Source: Chryseobacterium taklimakanense (GTDB taxonomy: Bacteria; Bacteroidota; Bacteroidia; Flavobacteriales; Weeksellaceae). Taken from it: 64,000 nucleotides of DNA. The DNA lies in assembly GCF_900187185.1 (NCBI RefSeq), contig NZ_LT906465.1:372001-436000 (forward strand), read 5' to 3'. The notes beneath the pieces are model-generated. The model was given only the letters and a program-made list of their open reading frames with translations, searched no databases and was not told the origin of the DNA. Both the position numbers and the translations under genes were made by a program. Positions 17,718 to 25,887 of the stretch are shown one piece after another; the first letter of the stretch is position 1; each line of letters opens with the position of its first letter.

Positions 17718-18331
17718 TTACAGGTATTGGTTGATAAAACTCAGTTCGATGATGAAGTTTTCGGGCGCTTCCTTGGAATAATATATTTTTGTTACGGGAT
17801 TCATTGCGATGCAGATTTTTGTATTTTCTTCGGAAAACGGGAAAACTTCCGCCCTTCGGTAGTGTTTGGAACCGATCTTTATTTTTAAATATACCACACA
17901 TTCGTGCTGCAGCACCGGTTTCGGCATGCTGCTGTCCTTTACCGAAAAAATTTCTTCATACGCACGAGAAAGTCCGGGAATTTCCTCGCTGTATTCCGAA
18001 ATCCCAATGACACTTTTTTTCAGATCTATTTCAATTACTTCCCTATTTTTCAGCTGGAAATTTGCGGGTTCAGAATTGGTTTCAGGAATTTCTTTTCTGA
18101 AGAAATTTTCATAAATGACAATAACCACATAAGGTATAATCAGCAGTGGAATACAGCGTACCACTCTGCATTATCACCGACAAACTGCACCGTATTTCAC
18201 CAAAAATCAACTGCTTCCAGATTGGACGGCGTATTCTCATTGCAGGTTAAAAATTCCGGCAGCACCGCCCAAAAGTAAAATGCCACAGGAAGCACCAACA
18301 ATACTGAAATAAACATCAGAAACATCAGCAT
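17718..18331 (-). pseudogene. Membrane-anchored protein gene with stop and frameshift
   Basis: From ATG 18331 the frame encodes a membrane anchor (MLMFLMFISVLLVLPVAFYF) and then NLEAVDFW, ending at TGA 18197-18199. The same frame continues NTVQFVGDNAEW, but the rest of the protein (148 codons: PLLIIPYVVIVIYENFF, then a polar domain ending FIIELSFINQYL) is in another frame entered near 18160. At least two lesions are needed to explain this. The product would have two membrane helices and an extracytoplasmic domain. No family is recognised. Confidence 0.55.
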
Positions 18332-18435
18332 TTTTAATTCTTTTTTTAATGCATTCTTTTTTAGTGAACAAAATAATCTTCTTCTCTATTAATACGTTTC
18401 AAAAGAGAAGCGATATGTGACATTGTAAATAGTCC

Positions 18436-18464
18436 GTCTAAATTAATGAAAATTAGGAATTTAA
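18436..18464 (-). repeat. 29-bp direct repeat, copy 2
   Basis: This is identical to 17607-17635. It lies about 105 bp upstream of the broken gene starting at 18331, so both copies precede leftward genes and may be a duplicated upstream control region. Apart from this and the remnant at 18581-18638, I see nothing in the gene-free stretch 18332-18638. Confidence 0.85.
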
Positions 18465-18580
18465 AGGATATTTGTTTTGCAAGTAAGCTTCACTGATATT
18501 TTGACAAAGTTTTTTATTTTTACTAGCGTCGGATATAACCAAAAATTTTTCATAATTGTTGATTTTAAATGCTGTTATAA

Positions 18581-18638
18581 ATAAAAACAATTGTATTTAT
18601 TTTAGCATTAATCAGTTTAGGCTGTAAAATAAAAAAAA
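18581..18638 (+). pseudogene. Lipoprotein signal-peptide remnant cut by an IS
   Basis: Reading from ATA 18581 gives IKTIVFILALISLGCKIKK, a textbook lipoprotein signal with lipobox LGC, which runs straight into the left end of the ISAon1-like element at 18639. The ATA would be ATG with one change. No continuation is seen beyond the right end of the IS, so the rest of the gene is lost. Confidence 0.45.
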
Positions 18639-18691
18639 GGGATCATGCTCAAAACTTGGGGAGAAAAATTTGAAATTGATAAATTTGCCTC

Positions 18692-19045
18692 ATGGCGAAT
18701 GATACTGAATTCCTAAAATTATTGCTACCGGAATATTTGGTTGAGCATTTCGACATTATCAAATTCGAGGAAATAGACGGCCTATTGCACATTTACTTCG
18801 AGGAAAAGAGTTCAAGACCAAAGGAGTTTTCCTCGCTAACTCTCCAATCCAAGGGATTTCTTCCCGAGATTACCGTGGACGACTTCCCGCTTCGGGGAAA
18901 ACCCGTGAAGCTCCACGTCAGCCGGAGGAGGTGGACCGACACCAAGAACGGCGCGATACTGCAGAGAGATTGGAACCTGATCGCCAAGGGAACACGCATG
19001 ACACAGGATTTTGCGGAGTTCTTAAAAAAAATCAGCCGATACTAA
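18692..19045 (+). CDS. ISAon1-type transposase, N-terminal ORF
   Basis: The 117-residue protein resembles the N-terminal region ORFs of Bacteroidota ISAon1 transposases (FLKLLLPEYLVEHFDI at the start, PVKLHVSRRRWTDTKNG in the middle). Near its end an A7 run (19024-19030) precedes ISRY-stop. A -1 shift there leads in frame into the next ORF through KKSADTKALPLETIGEMYG, so the two ORFs probably make one transposase. Confidence 0.8.
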   Translation: MANDTEFLKLLLPEYLVEHFDIIKFEEIDGLLHIYFEEKSSRPKEFSSLTLQSKGFLPEITVDDFPLRGKPVKLHVSRRRWTDTKNGAILQRDWNLIAKGTRMTQDFAEFLKKISRY

Positions 19046-19055
19046 GGCGCTCCCA

Positions 19056-20018
19056 TTGGAGACCATCGGCGAGATGTATGGGGTAAACGGCAAAAAATTC
19101 CGAAGACAATATAAAAAATCCATAAGCGAATTTAGAAACTGGGAACAGAAACCTCATGCCGAAGACTGGGCATTATTCCCCGAAAACTGCACACCCTCGC
19201 TTTCCTTGGACGAGGTGGCGCTCTCCGACGGCGAGCTCTACACAATAATCACCTCTAAGGAAGCAAAGGGAAGAAGGCACAGCATAATAGCCATCATAAA
19301 GGGAACGCAGAGCGAGACAGTCATTGAGCGCGTCTCAAAAATCAGCAAAAAATTGAGAAAGAAGGTCAGGGAGGTCACACTCGACATGGCCGGCTCCATG
19401 AGACTCATCGCGAAAAGGTGCTTCCCCAATGCGGTACAGGTCATCGACCGCTTCCACGTTCAGAAACTTGCCATTGAGGCAGTCCAGGAACTAAGGATCC
19501 GGCACCGGTGGGAAGCCATCGAGCTAGAAAATGACGCCATCAAGAAAGCAAAAGAAGAAAAAATGAAGATGGATATCGAAGTCTTCGAAAACGGCGACAC
19601 CAGAAAGCAGCTCCTTGCCAGAAGCAGATACCTGCTATATAAAAGCAGGGAAAAGTGGACCGGCTCGCAAAGCACCAGGGCAGGTATCTTATTTACAGAA
19701 TATCCCGACCTGCACAAAGCATACGAACTATCTGACAAGCTCAGGAAGATATACAGCCAAAATATCCAAAAGTCCGTCGCCATGCTCAAACTCGCACACT
19801 GGTTCAAGGAGGTGGAAGACTCCGGGTTTAGGTCGTTCTCCACACTCACCAAGACGATAATGAACCACTACAGCGACATCCTAAACTATTTTGACCAAAG
19901 AAGCACAAACGCAGCAGCGGAATCGTTCAACGCAAAAATCAAAAACTTCAGAATGCAACTTAGAGGTGTAAAAGACAAGGCTTTCTTTTTGTTCAGATTA
20001 TCTAAAATTTTTGCCTAG
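19056..20018 (+). CDS. ISAon1-type transposase, catalytic ORF
   Basis: The 320-residue frame carries an ISL3-like DDE transposase core. Asp candidates are in LSLDEVAL and VIDRFHVQKLA, and a Glu candidate is in NAAAESFNAKIKNFR near the C-terminus. VTLDMAGSMRLIAKRCFPNA is typical of this group. The only local start is TTG 19056 without a clear ribosome site, which supports expression by -1 frameshifting from the upstream ORF. No internal damage is seen. Confidence 0.85.
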   Translation: METIGEMYGVNGKKFRRQYKKSISEFRNWEQKPHAEDWALFPENCTPSLSLDEVALSDGELYTIITSKEAKGRRHSIIAIIKGTQSETVIERVSKISKKLRKKVREVTLDMAGSMRLIAKRCFPNAVQVIDRFHVQKLAIEAVQELRIRHRWEAIELENDAIKKAKEEKMKMDIEVFENGDTRKQLLARSRYLLYKSREKWTGSQSTRAGILFTEYPDLHKAYELSDKLRKIYSQNIQKSVAMLKLAHWFKEVEDSGFRSFSTLTKTIMNHYSDILNYFDQRSTNAAAESFNAKIKNFRMQLRGVKDKAFFLFRLSKIFA

Positions 20019-20073
20019 TCCCCAAGTTTTGTTACTGATCCCAAATATACCCAAATTATCACAAATATACAAC

Positions 20074-20103
20074 AAAAAAACCGCCTCAGTTGCGAGACGG
20101 CTT
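20074..20103. terminator. Imperfect hairpin terminator left of the integrated element
   Basis: CCGCCTC and GAGACGG flank the short loop AGTTGC, with an A7 run before and a T-containing tail after. It could act as a terminator on either strand, similar to those at 49668 and 59453. Confidence 0.5.
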
Positions 20104-20125
20104 CTTGATAAGTTTTGATTTCTTA

Positions 20126-20143
20126 TTTGCGGAGAGAGAGGGA
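20126..20143. repeat. Left attachment site of the integrative element
   Basis: TTTGCGGAGAGAGAGGGA is identical to 36316-36333 at the 3' end of tRNA-Ser. The next four matching bases (GAAC) follow after three differing bases. This copy has no tRNA gene attached, as expected of the far end of an element integrated in the tRNA. Confidence 0.85.
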
Positions 20144-20208
20144 AATGAACTTTAATATAATCAACATAAATAGTTTTATATAATTATTCTATTATTCAAC
20201 TAATTACA

Positions 20209-20216
20209 TATATTTG
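20209..20216 (+). promoter_or_regulatory. Integrase promoter -7 element
   Basis: TATATTTG fits TAnnTTTG. The predicted start near 20223 favours translation from ATG 20281 (leader about 58 bases) over ATG 20230. No clear -33 element is seen. Confidence 0.5.
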
Positions 20217-20260
20217 CATAAGTAGATATATGTTTTTTATATGTCTAAATATAGAAGTAT

Positions 20261-20280
20261 TAGCACCTATTTTAGCACCT
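20261..20280. repeat. Subterminal 20-bp repeat, left copy
   Basis: TAGCACCTATTTTAGCACCT holds two TAGCACCT units and is identical to 36256-36275. It lies about 120 bp inside the left att core, directly before the integrase start. It is a candidate integrase or excisionase arm site. Confidence 0.75.
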
Positions 20281-21522
20281 ATGAATTTCACCTTTAAGCT
20301 TAAAGAACCAAAGTCTGATAAAGAATCACTTATTTATTTTAGGACATATTTTGATAATGAAAAGAAAAATTTCATCTACTCTACTGGTGAAAAGATTCTG
20401 CCAGCTGAATGGGATTTCAAAAACAGATTGCCTAACGATCTTAATGGCAGAACCAAAAGAGCCGAGAATCATAGAAGTATTAAAAAACAACTAGACCGTT
20501 ATAGCAATCACTTCACAGAGATTGTAAATCGCTATAAAAACATCAATGAAGAATTAACGGTGGATAAAATCAGACAAAGGTTTGATGAAGAATTTAAGAA
20601 GACAAAAGTAAAAGATGATTTTTTCAGAATTTATGATGAATTTATTGAAGAAAAAGAAAACGATTATACTGGAAATTCCATTTCAAAATCAACAAAAAAC
20701 AGATATGAGTATAATAAAAAATTGCTCGAAGATTTTCAAGATAATAATAAGATTAAATTGAGCCTGGGAAATTTTGATGAAAAGGTTTATAACAAGTTTT
20801 TAAAATACTGTATTGAAACCAAAGACCACTCAGCCAATACAGTACACCGAAATGTTGGTTTATTAAAAACATTCCTTTATTGGGCATTAAACAAGAAATA
20901 CACTTACAATAACAGTTTTATTAATTTCAAAAAACCTCCAAAATTCAGAACTGATGAAATTGCATTGAATATGGAACAGGTTGAAGCCATATACAATCAC
21001 GATTTCAGCAAGAATAAGAAATTGGAGAAAGTTAGGGACTTATTTGTTTTTGGTTGTACCACAGGAATGCGGTTCGGAAACTATTCTTCCATTTCAAAAA
21101 ATGATATTCAAGGTGATTTTATTAGAGTTATTGATCTCAAAAGTAAATCTAAAAATTTATCAATTCCTTTGAATAAGATTTCAAAGTCTATTCTTGAAAA
21201 ATATGAATATAAATTACCAAGTATAACAAACCAAAAGATGAATGAATATATCAAGGAGGTTTTTAAGGAATTGGAGTTTACCGATGAAATAAAAAAAACG
21301 ATGAAGTATGGTGATGAACTTGTTGAAAAAGAAACTGAATTTTGGAAAAGAATTTCAAGTCATACTGCACGAAGAAGTTTTATAACAATAATGAAAAATA
21401 ATCGTGTTCCGGACAAGGTTATAATGTCATATACCGGTCATACAAGTTTGGAGGTGTTTAACGCATATTATAGACCAAGCGAGGAAGATAAAGTAAATTA
21501 TATGAACGAAGTTTTTAAGTAA
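20281..21522 (+). CDS. int: Tyrosine recombinase (integrase)
   Basis: From ATG 20281 (MNFTFKLKEPKSDKESLIYF) the protein has 413 residues; an upstream in-frame ATG at 20230 would add 17 residues encoded by the 20-bp repeat and is less likely. It has a Bacteroidota-type N-terminal arm-binding domain, a SAM-like core-binding domain (about 110-210) and a catalytic domain with Arg in TGMRFGNY, HTARRSF and YTGHTSLEVFNAYY, whose last Tyr is the nucleophile candidate. It should integrate and excise the element at tRNA-Ser. Its stop overlaps the next start as TAATG. Confidence 0.93.
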   Translation: MNFTFKLKEPKSDKESLIYFRTYFDNEKKNFIYSTGEKILPAEWDFKNRLPNDLNGRTKRAENHRSIKKQLDRYSNHFTEIVNRYKNINEELTVDKIRQRFDEEFKKTKVKDDFFRIYDEFIEEKENDYTGNSISKSTKNRYEYNKKLLEDFQDNNKIKLSLGNFDEKVYNKFLKYCIETKDHSANTVHRNVGLLKTFLYWALNKKYTYNNSFINFKKPPKFRTDEIALNMEQVEAIYNHDFSKNKKLEKVRDLFVFGCTTGMRFGNYSSISKNDIQGDFIRVIDLKSKSKNLSIPLNKISKSILEKYEYKLPSITNQKMNEYIKEVFKELEFTDEIKKTMKYGDELVEKETEFWKRISSHTARRSFITIMKNNRVPDKVIMSYTGHTSLEVFNAYYRPSEEDKVNYMNEVFK

Positions 21523-22487
21523 TGGCAAAACAAATTGAATTTTACAATTTAGACAAAGAATACCCCGTTAATTATGAAATTTGGAAAGATTTTGCTGCTT
21601 TCTTTCTATACACAGGATATAAAATATTTTCATGGAAAGGAGGCTTTAAAAAACATAGTTATGAAGTAGTTAGAAGGGTGTATTATGAAGCAAATAACAA
21701 GATTGAAAAAGGAATTTCTTTTATTGATTTTGAAACAGCTAAAGATAGACTTTATAATAATTACAGTAGTTTCAGATATTATTTTGAACGGGCAGAGAAA
21801 ATAACATCATTAGATTTCAAAAGTAAAATTGACTGGACAATATCGGAGGTATATAAAAATTTATCACCTCGAATTTCACTCAAAAACAGACTTGATATTG
21901 AATATGATTTTTATAAAAATTGCCATGATGTATTACTATGTAAAATCATAATTCATTATTACGCTATTAATCATCTAAATATTGAACCAAAAAGACTTAT
22001 TCTTGATCCCTTGCTTTTGGAAGACCGTATTAGTGAAGAAAATGAACCTAAAAAATCTGAGGATAATTACAATGAATCTGAGGACATAAGCTCCTCATAT
22101 CTGCTAACTTACGACGGAATCCTTTCTTTATCAAATGAACTAAGAAATATGTTTATTAATAAAGAGTTATTTGACAAAATTGATTTTTCAAAATTAAAAG
22201 AATACGATATTGTTTATGATTCAAGAAAAACTAATCTTGAATTAAACTTTCGTTACAAGACAGATTTAGTGATTATTCTAATTTTAATGAAGTCAAAAAA
22301 CATTATTCAGTTTGCCAACAAAAAAGATATGAACAAAATCTTTAAAGAATGCTTCGGAAAAGAAATATCTGAAACAGTTTTTACAAATACAGAAATAAAA
22401 TGGGCAACAAATAAAATGAATCAGAATGATTCCGATGCTTTTAAAAACGCCAATTTGTTTATAGATAATTATTTATTGACTTTATGA
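21522..22487 (+). CDS. Unknown protein of the integrative element
   Basis: The 321-residue protein is translationally coupled to the integrase (TAATG). It is rich in Lys, Asn and aromatic residues, mostly helical, with no membrane segment and no motif I recognise. An acidic low-complexity stretch (SEENEPKKSEDNYNESED, about 170-187) separates two halves. Its position next to the integrase, as in RteC-like genes on Bacteroides elements, suggests a role in excision control, but I cannot show homology. Confidence 0.6.
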   Translation: MAKQIEFYNLDKEYPVNYEIWKDFAAFFLYTGYKIFSWKGGFKKHSYEVVRRVYYEANNKIEKGISFIDFETAKDRLYNNYSSFRYYFERAEKITSLDFKSKIDWTISEVYKNLSPRISLKNRLDIEYDFYKNCHDVLLCKIIIHYYAINHLNIEPKRLILDPLLLEDRISEENEPKKSEDNYNESEDISSSYLLTYDGILSLSNELRNMFINKELFDKIDFSKLKEYDIVYDSRKTNLELNFRYKTDLVIILILMKSKNIIQFANKKDMNKIFKECFGKEISETVFTNTEIKWATNKMNQNDSDAFKNANLFIDNYLLTL

Positions 22488-22552
22488 AGAAGTAAAGAAT
22501 CCACATAAAATCCACTGGATTCATCAAATTTCATACAAACCCATCATTAGTA

Positions 22553-22585
22553 TTGCATAAAATTTTTAAAACACATTTTATGCAA
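22553..22585 (+). promoter_or_regulatory. Inverted repeat covering the HTH gene's start codon
   Basis: TTGCATAAAAT (22553-22563) and ATTTTATGCAA (22575-22585) are perfect 11-bp arms with an 11-base spacer. The right arm contains the ATG at 22580. It could be a dimer operator for the encoded HTH protein or an RNA hairpin that hides the start codon. Confidence 0.55.
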
Positions 22586-22858
22586 ACTGCAAATCCATTT
22601 CAAACAATACTTGAGGAACTTGGCGAGGTCAAGCAACTTCTATACTCCATTCAAAAGGAGCCAGAACTAGAACTGCAGAAAAAATTCTATTCTTTTAAGG
22701 AAGCTGCAGAAATTCTTAAACTAGATTATCAAACCGTAAGGTCGCATGTCTTAAAAGGAAACATTCAAGCAGAAAAAATCGGAAGGTTTTATCGAATTAA
22801 CCATCAGGACTTAATGGACGCGTTACACAGCGTAAAATCTTTAAAATATAAAAGATAA
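22580..22858 (+). CDS. Helix-turn-helix excisionase-like protein
   Basis: From ATG 22580 the protein has 92 residues: a helical N-terminus followed by a MerR/excisionase-type HTH (YSFKEAAEILKLDYQTVRSHV, then GNIQAEKIGRFYRI, about 39-75). Such proteins on Bacteroidota elements bind attachment or transfer regions and promote excision. A TTG at 22553 is in frame but lies in an inverted repeat and would add a 9-residue leader. The helicase gene follows 4 bp downstream. Confidence 0.78.
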   Translation: MQTANPFQTILEELGEVKQLLYSIQKEPELELQKKFYSFKEAAEILKLDYQTVRSHVLKGNIQAEKIGRFYRINHQDLMDALHSVKSLKYKR

Positions 22859-22862
22859 CGCT

Positions 22863-24089
22863 ATGAAAGAAATTGTTCCATATATCAGAATTGGCACAAC
22901 TTATTACAAATTAATAGAGCGCCCACAAATTTCAGGGGATTCTACTGTGACTCTTGCTAAATGGTCAAGAGAAATCATTATCCAGGATCATGGAAAGAAA
23001 TACATTTATGATATACCAAAATATGATGGATTCTGCTGTATTCCCAATCACTTAGGTTATAAGAAGACGATTGGTAATTTCTACAACATGTATAAAGAAA
23101 TTCCAGTTCAACCCACTCTTTCAAAAGTCAGCATTGATGAAATTTCCTGCTCCATCTCTTTTCTACAGCATATTTTTGGAAAACAAATAGACTTAGGCTT
23201 AGACTATTTAAAAATATTGTTAGAAAGACCTACACAGATACTACCAATACTTTGCTTGGTTAGCAAAGAACGGGCAACTGGAAAAACGACTTTTCTAAAA
23301 TGGCTTAAAGAAATTTTTGGTCTTAATATGACCTATATCAAAGGAGACTCTTTCAACAGTCAGTTTAATTCGGATTGGGCTTCTATGTTGCTTATTGCCA
23401 TTGATGAAGTGTTTTTTGACAGAAAGGAAATCACAGAAAGACTTAAATACCTTTCCACAACAAATAAAGATAAATTAGAGAATAAAGGAAAAGACAGAGA
23501 GGAAATAGATTTTTTTGGAAAATTCATTCTTTGCTCCAATAACGAGGATAATTTCATTCAGATTGATGAAAATGAGATTCGATTTTGGGTAATTAAAATC
23601 AACCCCATTATATCGGAAAATACCGAATTTTTAGAAAATCTTAAAAATGAAATTCCATTATTCTTAAAATACTTGATTGATAGACCTTTTTTCTCACCAA
23701 AGAAATCTAGAATGTGGTTTGATTCCTCTGACATCAAAACGAAGGCCTTGCAAAAACTTGTTTTTAAAAACGGAAACAGGCTGGAAAGCAAAATGGTAGA
23801 ACTGCTTTATGAGTTCTTTGAGTCTAACGAAGACAAGGAAATAAATGTCGTACCACAAGATATCCTCAATATGATTAATAGGATGTTCAAGCAGACTTAT
23901 TACACGAGAAATGAGGTAAGAAACATTCTGAAAAACAAATGGAAATTGGAGCCTCAGAAGAATGGATTGGCTTACATTCGTTACGATATAGATTACTCCG
24001 GAAATTTCTGCCAAAACAGTTCGGTTGGAAGATATTTTAACATCTCCAAGAATTTCATTCTTGAAAAATATGTTGATTTGTTGAACTGA
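22863..24089 (+). CDS. Primase-associated helicase (DUF5906-like ATPase)
   Basis: The 408-residue protein has a Walker A-type loop SKERATGKTTF (TGKT at 139-142), Walker B LLIAIDEV (Asp181, Glu182) and a conserved sensor-like ILCSNNED. This matches the SF3-like helicase of Bacteroidota mobile elements, often annotated as primase-helicase or VirE-like. With the Toprim gene that follows it probably replicates the excised circle or makes the complementary strand after transfer. The last codons reach into the TTGTTGA repeat region. Confidence 0.8.
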   Translation: MKEIVPYIRIGTTYYKLIERPQISGDSTVTLAKWSREIIIQDHGKKYIYDIPKYDGFCCIPNHLGYKKTIGNFYNMYKEIPVQPTLSKVSIDEISCSISFLQHIFGKQIDLGLDYLKILLERPTQILPILCLVSKERATGKTTFLKWLKEIFGLNMTYIKGDSFNSQFNSDWASMLLIAIDEVFFDRKEITERLKYLSTTNKDKLENKGKDREEIDFFGKFILCSNNEDNFIQIDENEIRFWVIKINPIISENTEFLENLKNEIPLFLKYLIDRPFFSPKKSRMWFDSSDIKTKALQKLVFKNGNRLESKMVELLYEFFESNEDKEINVVPQDILNMINRMFKQTYYTRNEVRNILKNKWKLEPQKNGLAYIRYDIDYSGNFCQNSSVGRYFNISKNFILEKYVDLLN

Positions 24090-24122
24090 TTGCTTATTAA
24101 AAAGAAAATCAGCCACTTACTT

Positions 24123-24276
24123 ATTCAACAAAGTCCTCAACAAACTTTAAACCCTAGTATTTTGTTGAGCTTTTGTTGAGCGAAAAAATCACAGTTTGTT
24201 GAATTGTTGAGAGTTTGTTGAGTTGGTAAATGTTTATCAATCAGAAATTTATTTGTTTTTCTCAACAATTCAACAA
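24123..24276. repeat. TTGTTGA repeat cluster, origin candidate
   Basis: The gap between helicase and primase genes contains nine copies of TTGTTGA, five forward and four reverse, in about 150 bp; a tenth is at 24078. A perfect 16-bp inverted pair, TTGTTGAATTGTTGAG (24196-24211) and CTCAACAATTCAACAA (24261-24276), encloses an AT-rich stretch. Such iterons beside replication genes suggest a replication origin or a binding array for the HTH protein. Confidence 0.7.
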
Positions 24277-24365
24277 AACCTATTCCAGGATAAACTCACA
24301 ACTTATTTTCATTAAACACCTAAGAAGGATTTAACATTTTAAATAACAATAAAAAGAATAACATT

Positions 24366-25277
24366 ATGAACTGTCAGCAAGCTAACGACAACATCAGTAT
24401 CCGAGAAATCTTTGAAAGTTTTTCTCTTTTCCCAAGCAAAGAAAACCACAGAACTGCGTTTTACTTTGCCCTTGACCGAGAGGAAAGAACGCCAAGCCTG
24501 TCGGTCGATTATAACAAAAACACAGCGTTTGATTTCGGGACCGGAAAGAAATATGACAATGTCTCCATTGTTCAAGCCATCCAACGGTGCAGCGTTTCCG
24601 AAGCGCTGGAATATCTGGAAAGGTTCGATTATTCTCAACCTATACAAAGATTTGAAAAAAACGTGAATCATTCTCCAAAATCCAATTATCAGATTCTTGA
24701 AGTAAGAGCTGTGGAACATCCTGCACTGATTCAATACCTGAAAAACAGAAAACTCGAATCTCAAATTTCAGAATTGGAGGAAATTCATTACGAACTCAAC
24801 GGACGAAATTACTTTGGAATTGGTTTCAAAAATGATTCCGGAGGCTATGAAATCCGAAACCCTCACATCAAAATCTGCCTTGGTAAAAAAGACATCACCA
24901 CCATTGAAAATAACGCCAATACTTTGAGAATTTTTGAAGGCTTCACCGATTATCTTTCTTTCAAAATTTTGGAACAGCATCTTGAAAAATCACCATCAGA
25001 TTATCTGATTCTAAACTCTGTTTCGATGATCAACCGGGCGACAGATTTGCTTAAAACGTACTCCAATATTGAACTTTATTTAGACAACGACCGAACCGGA
25101 AATGCAGTCACCAAAATAATAAACAGAAGATTTCCCGAAGCCGAAGACTGCCGCATTCTTTACCCGAATCATAAAGACCTGAATGAGTTTTTAAAGAGTG
25201 CAGACATGAGTAAAAGAACTATATGTAGGAACGATGAAGACCTGCATAAAATCAGTGCACGTAAAATCGGCAGATAG
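24366..25277 (+). CDS. Toprim-domain primase
   Basis: The 303-residue protein has a primase-like N-terminal segment (about 1-90, with RTPSLSVDYNKNTAFDFGTGK), without the usual zinc-binding Cys/His set. A Toprim domain follows with RIFEGFTDYLSF (Glu191) and ELYLDNDRTGN (Asp240, Asp242), the metal-binding residues of DnaG-type primases. It belongs with the helicase upstream and the repeat cluster between them as a small replication module. Confidence 0.85.
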   Translation: MNCQQANDNISIREIFESFSLFPSKENHRTAFYFALDREERTPSLSVDYNKNTAFDFGTGKKYDNVSIVQAIQRCSVSEALEYLERFDYSQPIQRFEKNVNHSPKSNYQILEVRAVEHPALIQYLKNRKLESQISELEEIHYELNGRNYFGIGFKNDSGGYEIRNPHIKICLGKKDITTIENNANTLRIFEGFTDYLSFKILEQHLEKSPSDYLILNSVSMINRATDLLKTYSNIELYLDNDRTGNAVTKIINRRFPEAEDCRILYPNHKDLNEFLKSADMSKRTICRNDEDLHKISARKIGR

Positions 25278-25425
25278 CGTGTGCAAAAAGTACCCAATGT
25301 CTTGCGCAAAGCGACCAGAAATTGAGACTTTTTGGTTTTCTCCTATCGTCAAAAACATTTTGAGAACAAATAAAATAGAAATAAATAACACAATAATTTT
25401 ATTAGTATAATCAAAACCACAAAAA
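25278..25425. other. Gap before mobilization genes, oriT candidate
   Basis: These 148 bp precede the MobC-like gene and hold a palindrome TTGCGCAA (25302-25309) and a related stretch (GTGCAAAAAGTACC) 20 bp earlier. Transfer origins usually lie just upstream of mobC, so this is the likeliest place for one, but no nick site can be identified by eye. Confidence 0.3.
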
Positions 25426-25887
25426 ATGAAAAATGATTTTTTAACAGATTTTGTTCAGCAAATTTCGGAACAAAAAAAGATTCAAGTTGCAAACGAAAAA
25501 AGGCGAAAATACTTTCAGAATATCGGCAGAAAAGGTGGGCAAAATAAAAAAACTTCTAAACATTTAACCAAGAAATTCTCACTTCGATTTTCGCGGAAAG
25601 AGTTCGAGATATTAACTGCAAAGGCTGGTAAGAACAATCTGAAACTTTCCGAATATATAAGAATGGTATTGACTGAAAAAGAGTTGAAAATTAATGAATT
25701 TAAGATAGATCAAACGCTATTGGAATACGGAAATCACTTTATCCGTATCAGTAACCTGCTAAGGAACCGGGAATTTTTAGAGTTTGAAAACAAGAAAGAA
25801 ATTATGGAACAAATCGAAACAGTAACAAAATTGATTAGAGATTATCTGTACGAAAAAATTGACAGCCAAAGGAATAACGATGAATAA
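25426..25887 (+). CDS. MobC-like relaxosome protein
   Basis: The 153-residue basic protein contains KKFSLRFSRKEFEILTAKAGK followed by SEYIRMVLTEKE (about 44-86), the ribbon-helix-helix pattern of plasmid mobilization proteins MobC/MbpA. The C-terminal half is helical (IETVTKLIRDYLYEKI). It should bind the transfer origin and help the relaxase nick it. It overlaps the relaxase start by 8 bp. Confidence 0.8.
   Translation: MKNDFLTDFVQQISEQKKIQVANEKRRKYFQNIGRKGGQNKKTSKHLTKKFSLRFSRKEFEILTAKAGKNNLKLSEYIRMVLTEKELKINEFKIDQTLLEYGNHFIRISNLLRNREFLEFENKKEIMEQIETVTKLIRDYLYEKIDSQRNNDE

Larger units (their letters stand above)
18639..20042 (+). mobile_element. ISAon1-like insertion sequence, about 1.4 kb
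   Basis: The ends are inverted repeats of 24 bp with four mismatches, both containing GGGATCA and CAAAACTTGGGGA. They enclose a two-ORF transposase. The flanks are A-rich, so a target duplication cannot be defined with certainty. Confidence 0.8.
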
